Both the position numbers and the translations under genes were made by a program. This document shows, one piece after another, positions 1-11,000 of a DNA stretch of 64,000 bases. Origin of the DNA: Narthecium ossifragum (taxonomy: Eukaryota > Streptophyta > Magnoliopsida > Dioscoreales > Nartheciaceae); the NCBI GenBank assembly GCA_963920575.1, contig OY986965.1, positions 8,945,134 through 9,009,133 on the forward strand, given 5' to 3'. Each line of letters begins with the position of its first letter. The stretch's first letter is position 1. The notes beneath the pieces were generated by a model. It made no database searches. It saw nothing but the letters and a program-made list of their open reading frames with translations, and was not told the origin of the DNA.

Positions 1-313
1 TGGGATATCCTCTGTCGCGATGATGATCGATCCTCCTGGGAGGAATGATCGATCCTCTGTGGCTCGACAAGGAAGATGCTCCCTGTATCTTTTCCTAAGA
101 AAAGATCGATCCTTTATGTGACAGAGAAGAGTTTTCTTTGGCTTTGCCAGCGGGGCTTTGTATGTACAGTTTTCTTATGACCTTATAGTTTTGTACATAT
201 TCTTAAGCATGCTAGCCCCATATTAGGGGTAGTGGTGAACCAGGAGAGTGATGACTCATGAGATGTGTAGAATAAGTGGGCGAGTGGCCCTACAGCTTTC
301 CTTAGTCTTGCAT
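1..313 (+). mobile_element. Old LTR, part 1 (5' end outside window)
   Basis: This stretch matches 56160-56460 closely. Both have paired GATCGATC motifs, a GGGGCTTTGTATGTACAG block, and a run ending just before GCCGGCGTGCG. The old LTR is broken here by a younger solo LTR at 314 and resumes at 2684. No coding capacity is visible. It belongs to the LTR family whose ends read TGTGAGG and GTGACA or GCGACA. Confidence 0.75.
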
Positions 314-2678
314 TGTCACACCCCGACCCAGAAAACCCATCCAGGACGGGGCGTGAGGGTTCCTATCACTATTCATCTCCAACTTACGCGATACATTGCG
401 GAAAACAAGATAAATTTAAACGATTTATATTCCAGAGGTAAGCTGTAATTCAAATTATAAATACATCAAATTGTACTGATTAAATATCTAATTACAATTC
501 TTATCAAACTCCTCCAAGAGAAAAGATATTATACAAATAATTCCAAAAGACCTCGAAAGATGTTTATAATATACAAACTATCAAAAGTACAACAGTCGTC
601 CTCCAGCAATCTCAAGCACCTCTGGACGTAGTCGCGCCTCCAAAAGCTGATCTCGCCGGCTCTACTGAGGAAGAACTGGCGCCTGTACCTGCAAACGTAG
701 CCCGGGTAGAAGTGAGCGATAAGCTCAGTAGGGTTCTACTCTACGGCACACTGAAAGGAGTAAAACAACAACAGTGTTGTCTCCCGCTCAAGCCTAAGGA
801 ATGCCACAGGGTCCCACAACCCCTGTCGATGTCCCAAGGGCTCCTGTCATGAAACCTCTCTCCTGTACAAGTATTAGGAGGCCAAGGAACAATAACATGC
901 AGGATCACCCTTACCCAAGCAGGATTACTGTGCCTCGGGGACCCATGTCGGGAACGCATCGACATCCATCATTAGCACTTGGCCTTGGGAAAACAACACG
1001 ACCTCCAATCCTCAAAGCAAAGATCTCAGCCAACTATCACACATCCTCAATAACATGAGATTCTGATTAAACAATCACGCCCTAATCCTGACTACCCAGT
1101 CGCGGTCCTAAGGCTAGATTCGAGCTACCCGAGAACCTCGGATCGGTGATCAACCCATCGCCCACCTAACCTGACATGCCTCTAATGCATACAATGCATG
1201 AACCAATACAAACATCTATCCTAGATGTCTTTATATGTCATCGCATCAGTTGTAGGTTCAACAGATATACAATAGCCCTTGGCACTCGCCGGCAACAGGC
1301 TAAGGTTCCACAATTTCACATTAGCTAGCACTCATAGCTATCTAAGGGCTAGGCAACCAATTTAGCATTTAACTACTACCCAACCAAGTATTTAAATGCA
1401 AGGTGAACCATAAATCCACCGAAAAGGGGTAAATGCATAATTCGATTCTCAATCTCGATAGAAATCTCTTGGAAATCCCATAAAACCAACGTGTATGTTT
1501 CCTAACATGATTGGATATCTATCATGAATGAAAGCCAATCAAAGAAAGCCAGAAAACACTATTTAAGGGCCCACGGTCGATGCGACGGTCGACCGTGGGA
1601 CCAGACGAGAGAAAAACACAAGGCGACGGTCGATCGAAGCATCGACCCTGGGAAACCAAAACCGAGACTGAACCTGACGGTCGATCCAACGGTCGACCGT
1701 GAGGCAAAGTGGAAAAAGGGAAGGACTCGCGGTCGATCCGAGCATCGACCCTGAGAGTCCAAAAACGCAACAGCGCCTTACGGTCGATCCGACGGTCGAC
1801 CATGAGGCCAAGAAAAAACGTATCAACGCTTGACGGTCGATCCAACGGTCGACCGTCCGGCCTATTGCACAGTTCCTTAGAACAATGCCGGAAATCCAAT
1901 TTCTTGGATTTCAAAGATCAAATCAAGTTGGAAATTGATGAAACTTTCAAACATGCATAAAAGATGATGGGGAAACTATTAGTGCGAAGAAAATAAGATT
2001 TTGATGGTTAAATCTCCAATCTAGGTTAAAATGGCTGAAAACCGACAAAACGGCGATGATACGGAAATCAGCCGATAAAATACGGAAATCTTACGGTAGG
2101 AATACTAGAAGCAAGCCATAATACATATGCTACAAGTTACATAACATTCTAACAAGTATTCCTACAGCGAAAATACAATAAACCTATCCTAGGAGAACCC
2201 GATCACAAGATCGAGATAGGATCACCTACTTGAGCAAGTAGGGCAGCTCCTCCACGCATCCAACCAGTCCACCCGCCAAGATCCGCTCATCGAAGCTCGC
2301 GTCTCCAAGCCCTAGCTCAGCCGAAGGAGAGAGAAAGAGAGAAGGAAAGAGACGTCGACAGCAAAGAAGAAAGAGAGAGAAAGGGACAGGCTATATATAG
2401 AAATCCGGACCGATCTCGGCCATCCGATTCGATCTTTTCCGATCGAGCTCCGATCTTCCGATCGAACGCACCCTTAAGATTCTAATTAAACACATACATC
2501 AATCCAAGGCCGTGGGTGCAACGCGGGTGTAAAACCGACCACCAGGGGGCATATTTACCAAAATAGCCCTTGGGCTAAAAACCCGATCGCCCGATCGTAC
2601 CCGACACGGAATCAAATCAACAAAAAAACAGCCCTCGACCCACGCTGTCGAGCCAGGTCTGAAGGACGGGCTCTCACA
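314..2678 (-). mobile_element. Solo LTR, GTCGACC-array subtype, TSD TGCAT
   Basis: On the minus strand this 2365-bp LTR begins TGTGAGAGCCCGTCC and ends GGTCGGGGTGTGACA. It is flanked by perfect 5-bp duplications TGCAT (309-313 and 2679-2683), and removing it with one repeat restores the old LTR as seen at 56452-56500. No primer-binding site or internal domain lies beside it, so it is a solo LTR left by LTR-LTR recombination. A TATA box (minus-strand TATATA, 2392-2399) is present. Positions 1575-1860 hold an array of near-palindromic units built on CGGTCGATCC and GGTCGACCG. Short ORFs in the array are by-products of the repeat. Confidence 0.92.
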
Positions 2679-2683
2679 TGCAT

Positions 2684-3154
2684 GCCGGCGTGCGTCGAGG
2701 GTTTTATCTGTGTGGTTTCTTAGCTGTTGTTTGCGAGGCTGTTTCCCGATGCAGGTTGCTGGTGAACTGGCTGGCAGTTGATGGTGATACCACTGCAACA
2801 GTTCTTGACCTTAAATACATGTTCACCACCCGGGGCCGGTAGAGTGCCGAGCCCAGACCTTGCTTATGTTATCATCACATGTGTTGCATGCTTACCTGTT
2901 TTATATGCGTATGTTCATCGTATGCATCTTGTTGTGCATTAGTTGCATAAGGTTAGGCGTGGGCGATCTGTAGGTTGCCGTCTCGAGGCTTGGAAGCTCG
3001 GATTTAGCCCTAGGACCGGGATTGGGTAGCTTGGTCTTGGTTTGAATTGTGGTGTATAGTCGAGTTCGATGATAGGCCTAGATGACTCGTACACCTATTG
3101 ATTGATGATTGTTAGAGGTCGTGTCGGCCTCTAGTCGAGTTCTGAGGTGTAGCC
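2684..3154 (+). mobile_element. Old LTR, part 2
   Basis: This continues the old LTR that stops at 313. The sequence runs from GCCGGCGTGCG through the motif GTGCATTAGTTGCAT and a TCGAGTTCTGAGGTG block, with matches at 56470-56745 and at 41430-41660. It is interrupted at 3155 by a second solo LTR. Confidence 0.8.
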
Positions 3155-5598
3155 TGTGAGGACCTGTCCCTCTATTCATGTAGCTCGTTGCTGACCACAA
3201 GGGCAATTTGGTAAATTACGCCTTGTCGGTTAGTTTCTCACCCGCGTGCGCGCACAGCATGGATGGTTGTGTTTGACTAGATCCGTTTAGGAGGTTGTTG
3301 ACATGTGGATCAATCCAAGCTAGTGTTGGATCGATCCAGCCAGTCTTGGATCGATCGGACTTAGAGTGGGATCGATCGGACTCGGAGTGGGATCGATCGG
3401 ACTCGGAATTGGATCGATCGGACTCGGGGTTGGATCGATCGGACACTGTGGGATTGTCGGTGGAGTTGCGAGGACGGCCGTCGTGGCCGTCGCTCTCCAC
3501 TGTCAGGGGAGAGGAGACTTTCTCTCCTATGCTCCCCCTTTTCCCTGGCCTTCTCGGCTTTCCCCTGGCTTTACTTCCTCTTCTCTTCTCCTTCTCTTCT
3601 TCTTCCTTCTTCTTTCTTCTTCTTCCGCGGCTCTGCTTCCTCTGTTCTTCCCGGCAGCCACCTTCTTCTTCGCCGTTCTTCCTCCTCCGGCCACCGTTTT
3701 GGGTGTTCCAAAGCTCGTTGGATCCGTGGCGGCGTGAGGAAGATCCCTGGCATGGTTTAGTTGCTTGGTTAGCGGCCGTTTAGCGGGGAATCAGCCGAGG
3801 ATTAGCGTTTCCGGTAGGTGTTCTACCTACTTGACTTGTTTAATGGGTTTCTCTTAATCTAGACGTTAGAACTTGCTGTTCTTTGTGTTGTTGGATTCCT
3901 CTTACTTAGTAGAATTTCTGGTATAAGTTTCATAAGCTTTGGTTGAGATTTTAGTAGGATTTATGCATGTTTAATCTCAGATTTTCCGGTTTCTGTTGTT
4001 CTTAAAGAACAGTCGGATTGCGGTGAGTTTTTCGATCAGTACGTGCATGTTCTTGGGTTGTGATGAACATAAGAGTTGTATATCTCTGAGTTATCTCTCA
4101 AACCCAACTGATTTCATAATTTTATGATTTTCCTACGATTTGTTATGAATTTATTACTGGAGGGATGCGTTGCAGCAAGTAATTGGTAAGTTAGTTTAGT
4201 TAGCGGTTTTGATTAGTGTTTTTCCGTGAATCTAGCCGTTGGATGATTCTGGATTTTGGATATGTTGATCCCGGCATATAGATCTACTAGAGGCTAGGTT
4301 GGATCCCGAATCTGACGTTGATTGGACGTCGGATCGACTGATCAACTAGCTGCTATGTAGAGAATGGTTTCTTGTTCTTGGGCTTTCCGAGTTGGATCGA
4401 TCGGACTACTAGTAGGATCGATCCATGCAAGTTGGATCGATCGGACTGCGAGTAGGATCGATCCATGTAAGTTGGATCGATCGGACTTCAGGTAGGATCA
4501 ATCCATGGGTAAGTTGGATCGATCCAGGTTGCACCTAAGATGGCCTGTTCACTTAGGGTTGTCGGATCGATCCATGGGTATGTTTGGATCGATCCAAGGT
4601 TTCCAGGAACAGTGCCTGAGGGTAGCAGTGAATGGCATGTTAGTGTTATTGTTATAAACTGTTGTTTGTTACCGCTTTGTGGTTGAACCGGGAGTGTGAT
4701 GACTCCCGGGATTGTGTAGAATAAATGGGCTGGTTGTATGCCCTTTATCGCTTTGTGGTTAACCGAGGGAGTCATGAACCCTCGGGAATGTCTAGTATAA
4801 ATGGGCCAAAGCCTGTGCCTTTGATTGTGCTTGTTTATACTGTTGCATGCATTATTGGTTGTGCATTAGATGCCTAGGGTTTGACTGTAGTACTGTTAGT
4901 CTGCTGTTTGGGGTCGTGTTAGCTCTGTTGCTTGGAGTGCTGAGAGTTGGTTGTCATAACCACGGTTGTTCCGCCAAGTGTGGAGATCCCGCTTGGAGAG
5001 AGGTGTCCTACAGGTATCATCCTTGTCCACCCTGTGTCAGGGATTGTCGGAGGAGGTCCACCCTAGGCAGTGGCTGTCGGAGACGTACTTTGGACAGGTA
5101 TCCTTCGGGTTATTGACGGGATTTATGGGGTCCTTGGCAGGCTTCAGTACTTGGCACAGAGTTAGTTCAGTTGCAGTTTCCCCTTCCTTGTGTGTGTCGT
5201 AGAGTAGAACCCTACTGACTTTAGTGCTCACACCTACCCTGACAGCGTTTGCAGGTACATGTACCAGCTCTCCTGCGGTGGGCCCTAGTTGCTCGTCCTG
5301 TGGTGGCGCGTCGACGTCAGGGCATGTTTAAGGGCCAAGATGGTTTCTGCTGTGCTTTTCAGGAGACTACTGATGATGTAACTTTTTGAGTTTTATACAT
5401 CTTTTGTATTTGAGGACTGTTTATGTAAATCTTGTTGTAACTCTATCTTATATACAGTTTTGTAATAATATGAGTTATTAGATTTACTTCTGTCCTCTTA
5501 CTGCTTGTTGTAATTGTTTCCGCCAGTTGCTGTTAGTAGATGTAGGAATCCTCCCATGTGTCCCGGTCCGGATGGGTTTTCTGGGCCGGGGAGCGACA
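3155..5598 (+). mobile_element. Solo LTR, GGATCGATCC-array subtype, TSD TAGCC/TAGTC
   Basis: A 2444-bp LTR begins TGTGAGGACCTGTCC and ends GGCCGGGGAGCGACA. The flanks TAGCC (3150-3154) and TAGTC (5599-5603) are a 5-bp target duplication with one later mutation. Removing the LTR rejoins the old LTR as in the uninterrupted copy near 41655. Arrays of TTGGATCGATCC and TCGATCGGAC palindromes sit at 3300-3450 and 4385-4605. It is closely related to the solo LTR at 39896-42296. There is no internal region, so it is a solo LTR. Confidence 0.9.
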
Positions 5599-5603
5599 TA
5601 GTC

Positions 5604-6289
5604 GGTGTCCAACTATGACGACTCTTGAGTAGAGGGTGTGCCTACTCAGCGGTTCCATTTCCCGCCAGCAGTGCCGGTTCCCTGCTTGTGAGTCAGCAGT
5701 GTCGGTTCCTGCTTACTGAGTGTGACCCATCATGTGACCAATTCTCCTGAAAGATCATGATCGTGGACCTCAGGAACACGCGGTGGGGTTATGGGGCCCC
5801 TGTATACACCTAGACTTTACTGGAGGGCGACACTGTTGTGTTTCCCTCTTCCTTCTGTGTGCCATAGTATAGTTTCCCTGCTGAGCTTAGTGCTCACTCC
5901 TACTCGGGCTGTATTTTGCATGTGCATGCATTAGCTCCTCTTCGGTGGCCCCTACTGGGAAATTGGTTCGCAGTGCGGCGGCACCAGGTGGAGTCTGAGA
6001 AGTGGTGATCCTTTACAGCTTTGAACCCTTTGTTAGCTAATCTCCTACGAGAGTATGTATTGTTGTACTTGATCTTCCCCTCTTTGAGGATTTGTATATT
6101 AAACATTTGGGTTTTGTAATCTGTGATTTGAGGTTCTGTTAATTATAGTTTGTTAATTGAGGGTGGTTTGATGAATTGCTTAGGGAGACCAGTAGGTTAG
6201 AGGGAACCCTCGCCAAATTTTCTATGGTTTGTTAGGTTCCGGTTCGCGTCGTCCGGCCCGATTAAGCTTTCACGGGTCGGGGCGCGACA
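5604..6289 (+). mobile_element. Old LTR, part 3 and 3' terminus
   Basis: This resumes the old LTR after the solo LTR at 3155-5598 and ends with GGTCGGGGCGCGACA, the terminal CA of the family. The next base begins GRAS coding sequence, so the old LTR landed in an exon. The expected target repeat is GCGTT (6290-6294), with its left copy outside the window. Confidence 0.85.
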
Positions 6290-6590
6290 GCGTTGCCTTC
6301 TACTTTGCTGAGGCCCTCTACCATCGCCTCTCCATCGGCTCCTCTCCATTGACCTCAATCAACTCCTCCCCGGAGGATCTCACCCTCTGCTACAAAGCTT
6401 TAAACGACGCGTGCCCCTATTCTAAGTTCGCCCATCTCACCGCTAACCAGGCAATCCTTGAAGCCACCGAGACGGCGACCTGGATCCACATCATCGACTT
6501 TGGGATCGTCCGGGGGATTTAGGGCAGATCGCCCTGGCCATGCGATCTGCCGGGAAGCCTTTCACGGATTAGGATTGATAATCTGTGATC
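6290..6590 (+). pseudogene. GRAS transcription factor fragment (SCL4/SCL7 type)
   Basis: Reading from 6292, the sequence encodes VAFYFAEALYHRL, then DLTLCYKALNDACPYSKFAH, LTANQAILEAT and IHIIDFGIV. These are the leucine-heptad and VHIID blocks of the GRAS domain, closest to Arabidopsis SCL4/SCL7 as I know that family. The fragment starts abruptly at the LTR border at 6289. A stop follows soon after the VHIID block (near 6520). The next conserved stretch (about 6535-6585) is still recognisable but contains a one-base insertion. Everything downstream of about 6590 is gone. The N-terminal half may survive beyond the left edge of the window. It is not functional as it stands. Confidence 0.85.
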
Positions 6591-6674
6591 TTGCAAATCT
6601 AGTTGTAATTTTATTGCTCATTGAGGATGTATTTTGGGATTGATTGCAAATCTGGATGTATTTTGTGATTGATT

Positions 6675-6745
6675 GCAAATCTAGATGTAATTTTATGCAA
6701 ATCTAGATGTAATTTTATGCAAATCTAGATGTAATTTTATGCAAA
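6675..6745 (+). repeat. 22-bp tandem repeat, about three copies
   Basis: A 22-bp unit beginning GCAAATCTAGATGTAA is repeated at 6675-6696, 6697-6718 and 6719-6740, followed by a partial unit. Diverged copies occur upstream from about 6590. It is AT-rich and non-coding. Confidence 0.9.
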
Positions 6746-6769
6746 TTTGGTGTTTTATTGTTGTTAAAT

Positions 6770-6957
6770 AGGTCGACCCAATCCGACCCGTTTAATAAAT
6801 GGGTTAGGCGGGTCAAGTCGGGTTGACCCGTTTATAAAGGGGTCGAGTTCAGGTTGATAAACCTGACCCGTTTATTAAACGAGTCAGGTTCAGGTTTGGG
6901 CTTTGGGTCGAGATATCAGTGCTCGACCCGACCCGTGAACTCGAATTGCCACCCCTA
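6770..6957. repeat. GACCCG-rich repeat, probable MITE remnant
   Basis: This segment is dense in GACCCG and CGGGTC in both orientations and ends in TTGCCACCCCTAA, immediately before the duplicated RPN10 leader. Ends of the form TAGGGGTGGCAA are common on plant hAT-like MITEs. I did not find a matching left terminus, so the class is uncertain. Confidence 0.45.
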
Positions 6958-7134
6958 ACTTCGGCAGATCTCCTTCCCTCTCCCTCCCCGACGATCAATA
7001 CCCGAGGCAATCTCACGTCATCATGGTTCTTGAGGTTTGGGATCATTTTCGGCACCAGCCCTTCTCCTCCTCCTCTCTCTCTCTCTCACTCTCTCTCTCC
7101 CTTGCCCCATATATATGTATGTAAATATGGACAA
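6958..7134 (+). promoter_or_regulatory. Duplicated RPN10 leader and first coding exon
   Basis: This 177-bp segment is nearly identical to 8002-8187, the leader, first exon and start of intron 1 of RPN10. It keeps an ATG at 7023, the same four codons (Met-Val-Leu-Glu, 7023-7034) and a GT donor at 7035. It also keeps the CT-rich tract and the CCCCATATATAT block downstream. It could act as an alternative first exon spliced to RPN10 exon 2 at 8252, giving the same protein. Nothing in the sequence proves it is transcribed. The upstream promoter half is not duplicated. Confidence 0.8.
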
Positions 7135-7258
7135 TGCACGTGCCACGTGCTTATGTATACAAAAATTTATTCTATTCTTAACGGATACTAATAATGTGCT
7201 CAATACTCCTATTCTCTTCATCCCAATAATAAATTTGGAACTGACGGGGTTTGGGTAA

Positions 7259-7771
7259 AAAATTACGAATAAAGTTTTGTGTACATGAACATGTGGTGCC
7301 ACGAATCAGTAGTCCCCTACCGATTCTATCATATAGTCCATCGCTAGACCACTACCGATGGTCTACCGATGGACTAGATCAATGAATCGGTAGTGGACTA
7401 TCGATTGAATTGTACCAGTAGTGGGCTACCGATGAACTAGAAGAGAGAATCGGTATCACACTACCGATTCTCGGCATGTGTAATACACACATGTGGGCAT
7501 GTACACAAATAAGCTCTCATCCATTAATCATTATGAATAAAGTTTTGTGTACATGACCACATGGCATATGTAATGCACATGCCACGTGATCGCTACCGAT
7601 CCGATCATTGGTACATTTAATCAGTAGTGAGATGACTGGTTGATCTATTCCATTGGTAGTGAGATACCAATAGACTAGAACAATCAGTCAGTACCTCACT
7701 ATCGATTGGAGTGCGTGTGTAACGTACATGTTTCGTTCATATACACAAATCGACGCTCAATCATTATTATA
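7259..7771. repeat. Two tandem units of a dispersed CTACCGAT repeat
   Basis: Two diverged units of about 250-275 bp (roughly 7259-7533 and 7534-7771) each open with GAATAAAGTTTTGTGTACAT and close near ACACAAAT. Both are full of CTACCGAT and ATCGGTAG in alternating orientation, so each can fold. One arm pair is GAGAATCGGTA with TACCGATTCTC near 7446-7474. A third copy lies at 38158-38465. No coding capacity or known family was recognised. Confidence 0.65.
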
Positions 7772-7817
7772 AGGCCTGGCCAGACTCAAATTCCAAGTCT
7801 AGTTCAATTGTGACCAA

Positions 7818-7827
7818 GCCCAGCCCA
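7818..7827 (-). promoter_or_regulatory. Tandem TGGGC (site II / proteasome element) upstream of RPN10
   Basis: Two adjacent GCCCA motifs (minus-strand TGGGC) lie about 240 bp upstream of the RPN10 ATG. TGGGC is the core of the plant proteasome-related cis-element bound by NAC053/NAC078 and also resembles TCP site II. The function is inferred from position and motif only. Confidence 0.5.
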
Positions 7828-8066
7828 TGATTCCTAGAACTAGCTCGAAGTATATCCACTTAAGTATTACTTTATATTTGTTATATATATATTTATTCTT
7901 CTCTTCTCCCCGGCGTTCCATCCCTCCGGTCCCGCCTGCGCCTTTACCTCGGCGCGATTTCTTCTCGGCGTTCTCGCCCTTGTCTTTGATCCAGCATCTC
8001 TACTTCGGCAGATCTCCTTCCCTCTCCCTCCCCGACGATCAGTACCCGAGGCAATCTCACGTCGCC

Positions 8067-11000
8067 ATGGTTCTCGAGGTTTGCGATCAATTCTGGCACC
8101 AACCCTTCTCATCCTCCTCTCTCTCTCTCTCTCTCTCTCTCTCGATTCTTTGTCCCTTGCCCCATATATATATGTAAATATGGACAACGACGTCTCCTCT
8201 CTAAGAAAGTTAGGGTTTTGAGTCTGATCTTTATGGCGGTGGTGGTCGCAGGCGACCATGATCTGCTTCGACAACTCGGAGTGGACCCGGAACGGAGACT
8301 ATTCACCGACGCGATTCCAGGCTCAGGTCGACGCCGTCAATCTCATCTGCGGAGCCAAGACTCAGGTGCTCGATCTCCTGACTTCTAGGGTTTTGAGATG
8401 CTTTCCGTTAAGATTTTTTGGGGCTAGGGTTACCGTATTTTCATGGCGTAATGACTTGTATGTTATTTTGGATTTCAAAGTTTTGGTTTTGATGAATGAA
8501 ACGAGGTGATTTTTTGGCAGTCGAATCCGGAGAACACGGTTGGCGTGCTGACCATGGCGGGTAAGGGCGTCCGTGTTCTGGTCACTCCCACCAGCGACCT
8601 TGGCAAGATACTGGCTTGCATGCATGGTTGGTTCTTGTTTCAGATACATTATATTGATTACTGTTTGGTTATGCAAAAAGAATTATGATAATTGATATAC
8701 AGTGTGCTCATTATTCGTACTAATGTGCTTGTACAAAGTGTTTTGTTGTGGACGTATAGCACACAATCGAACCCTTTGAAATCTTATTTTTGCTGGACAA
8801 GTTAGTGTAGACGTCGGTGTGTAACTGACTGCTGAGTCCTAGAAAGCATGAATTTTCCATGATGGTCTCTGAAAATCTGACAACTAGCCAACTTTAGCGG
8901 TCAAGTCTTGTTATTAAAGTTAAAGAACTATTTGTGCATGTTCTCAACATTATGTGAATCTTTGTTCAATGGCATATGCCAAATAGATTCATGCTATACA
9001 TGAAAGACACACACACACGTGCATGACAGTCCACTAACATAAGGCCTAATTAGACTATTAAGCATCTTGTGAAATCTTATCTGCTCTAAATTCCGATAGC
9101 TGTAACATGATCATTTGTTTATAACGATATCCTATATGTTTTGTGGTTTACAATTTGGCACTATCTATTTCTCTTGTACTGTATACAGTTCTTTCATAGA
9201 TGGCTGCTTAAATAGTGAGCATATGTGGGCGTTGATCAAACCTCCAATCTTTAGCTTGAGAAGTAAGCTTGCAGTTCAAGCCATTAGTCCATAAAACCGA
9301 TGACCCCCTTGATTTAGAGTTGCTTTTAAAATACATGTAAATCCAATTTTCAAACATCCATTATCTTAAAATTCTTTGAAAACAATGTTGCAGCCATTTA
9401 GATCCTAGGGTAGACGCATTATACCCTCATAAACTGTGTACAGTCGTCATATGGTCATTGTTAAACCAGACGCTTATGGTCCAATTTATAGATCCACTTT
9501 CCTTGTTTTGAACATGATTTAGTGGTCTATCTGAATCAGATTTGTTGAATGGCTGACCATCTTAATCTCAGTTCATATATGGTGGTCATGCTGGTAAACC
9601 ATCTCAACATCTTTTACAAATAGCACTCTTGTAATAGATTTAAACATGTTGACTGGCCTAAAAGGTAGAGAAAATGCTTGATTGATCATAATGCTTTTAA
9701 TTGCAGAATGCAGTTTTTCACTTTTTGCCTAGTTTATTATGGGCATTGATTTTATGGGATGTAGTTTTATTTTGGCATGATTATTTTATTGCTAGTTTCC
9801 ACATGATTTTTCAAAGTGTGTGCAACGTGTTATTTTCCAATTCCTTTGATATAGGATTGGAAGTAGGTGGTGAAATGAACATGACCTCCGGAATTCAGGT
9901 TGCTCAGTTGGCACTTAAACACCGCCAAAATAAAAAACAACAACAGAGGATCATAGTTTTCGCTGGAAGGTACTGGCACGTAGTAGCGCAGTTTCTTTTT
10001 TTTTTATGTATGCTAAGTTGCGTCTTAGCATATTAAATTTTATCTTGTTTTCTTTTGCAGTCCAATTAAGTATGACAAGAAGATGCTGGAAGCGATTGGT
10101 AAAAAGTTAAAGAAGAACAATGTTGCTCTTGACATTGTTGATTTTGGTGAAATTGATGATGGCAAACCGGAAAAGCTGGAGGCTCTCCTTGGTGCTGTAA
10201 ACAATAATGAAACTAGTCACATAGTTCATGTTCCTGCTGGTCCAAGTGCTCTTTCAGATGTGCTTATAAGGTGAACAATGATGCTTCTCTCAAAGACCTT
10301 GTCACATTTTCTACTATTTACATCTGTAAGGATTGGAAGCTAGCAATTCTTTGCAGTACGCCCATATTTACTGGAGATGCGGAGGGAGGAAGTGGTTTTG
10401 CCACAGCAGCCGCAGCAGCTGCAGCAGGCGGCATGTCTGGATTCGATTTCGGTGTGGATCCTAACATTGATCCCGAGCTAGCACTTGCACTTAGAGTTTC
10501 AATGGAAGAGGAGAGAGCAAGGCAAGAGGCTGCTGCCAAGAAAGCTGAAGAGGATGCTCCAAAGCAAGGTGGCGACCAGGCTTCAAGTTCTCATGATGTT
10601 ACTATGGCCGAACCAGTGAGCAGTTCATCTATGGGTGATGATAAAGAACATGATCTAACGGTCTGTTGTTTCTTATCTTTTCATTTTCCTGAGATTGCAG
10701 CTCTGCTGTTCTAATGTTTCTTTGCAACATTATCTACTGCTGCTAAGATTTTATAGCTACTGTCTTTCTTAATGCATACTTTTGCTTAAACATCTTTATC
10801 AGTAATTGGTTTATGGAGAAAATTCTGTTAAAACTACAAAAAAAAAGGCAGACAAAAACGAGAAAGAACTGATTGCTCTGCATCTTTTTCATGCACAAAC
10901 TTTATATAGAAGATGGATTAAGCTGGTTGCCTATACTGGTTGATGATATGCGATTGGTCTGAGGTCAAGTTACATAATCGACCAAATATGTTGTGATCTA

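Noticed and set aside
1522..1914. ORFs with repeated DRPS/VDRRIDR-like residues in the LTR arrays
   Set aside because: These are translations of the GGTCGATC palindrome array in several frames. The same occurs at 45189-45612 and 58057-58564.
3300..4605. Regularly spaced short repeats that could suggest a CRISPR-like array
   Set aside because: Units are palindromic, unevenly spaced and variable, lie within an LTR of a plant genome, and have no Cas genes.
8109..8274. Arg/Glu repeat ORFs near the RPN10 start
   Set aside because: They are antisense translations of the CT microsatellite in intron 1.
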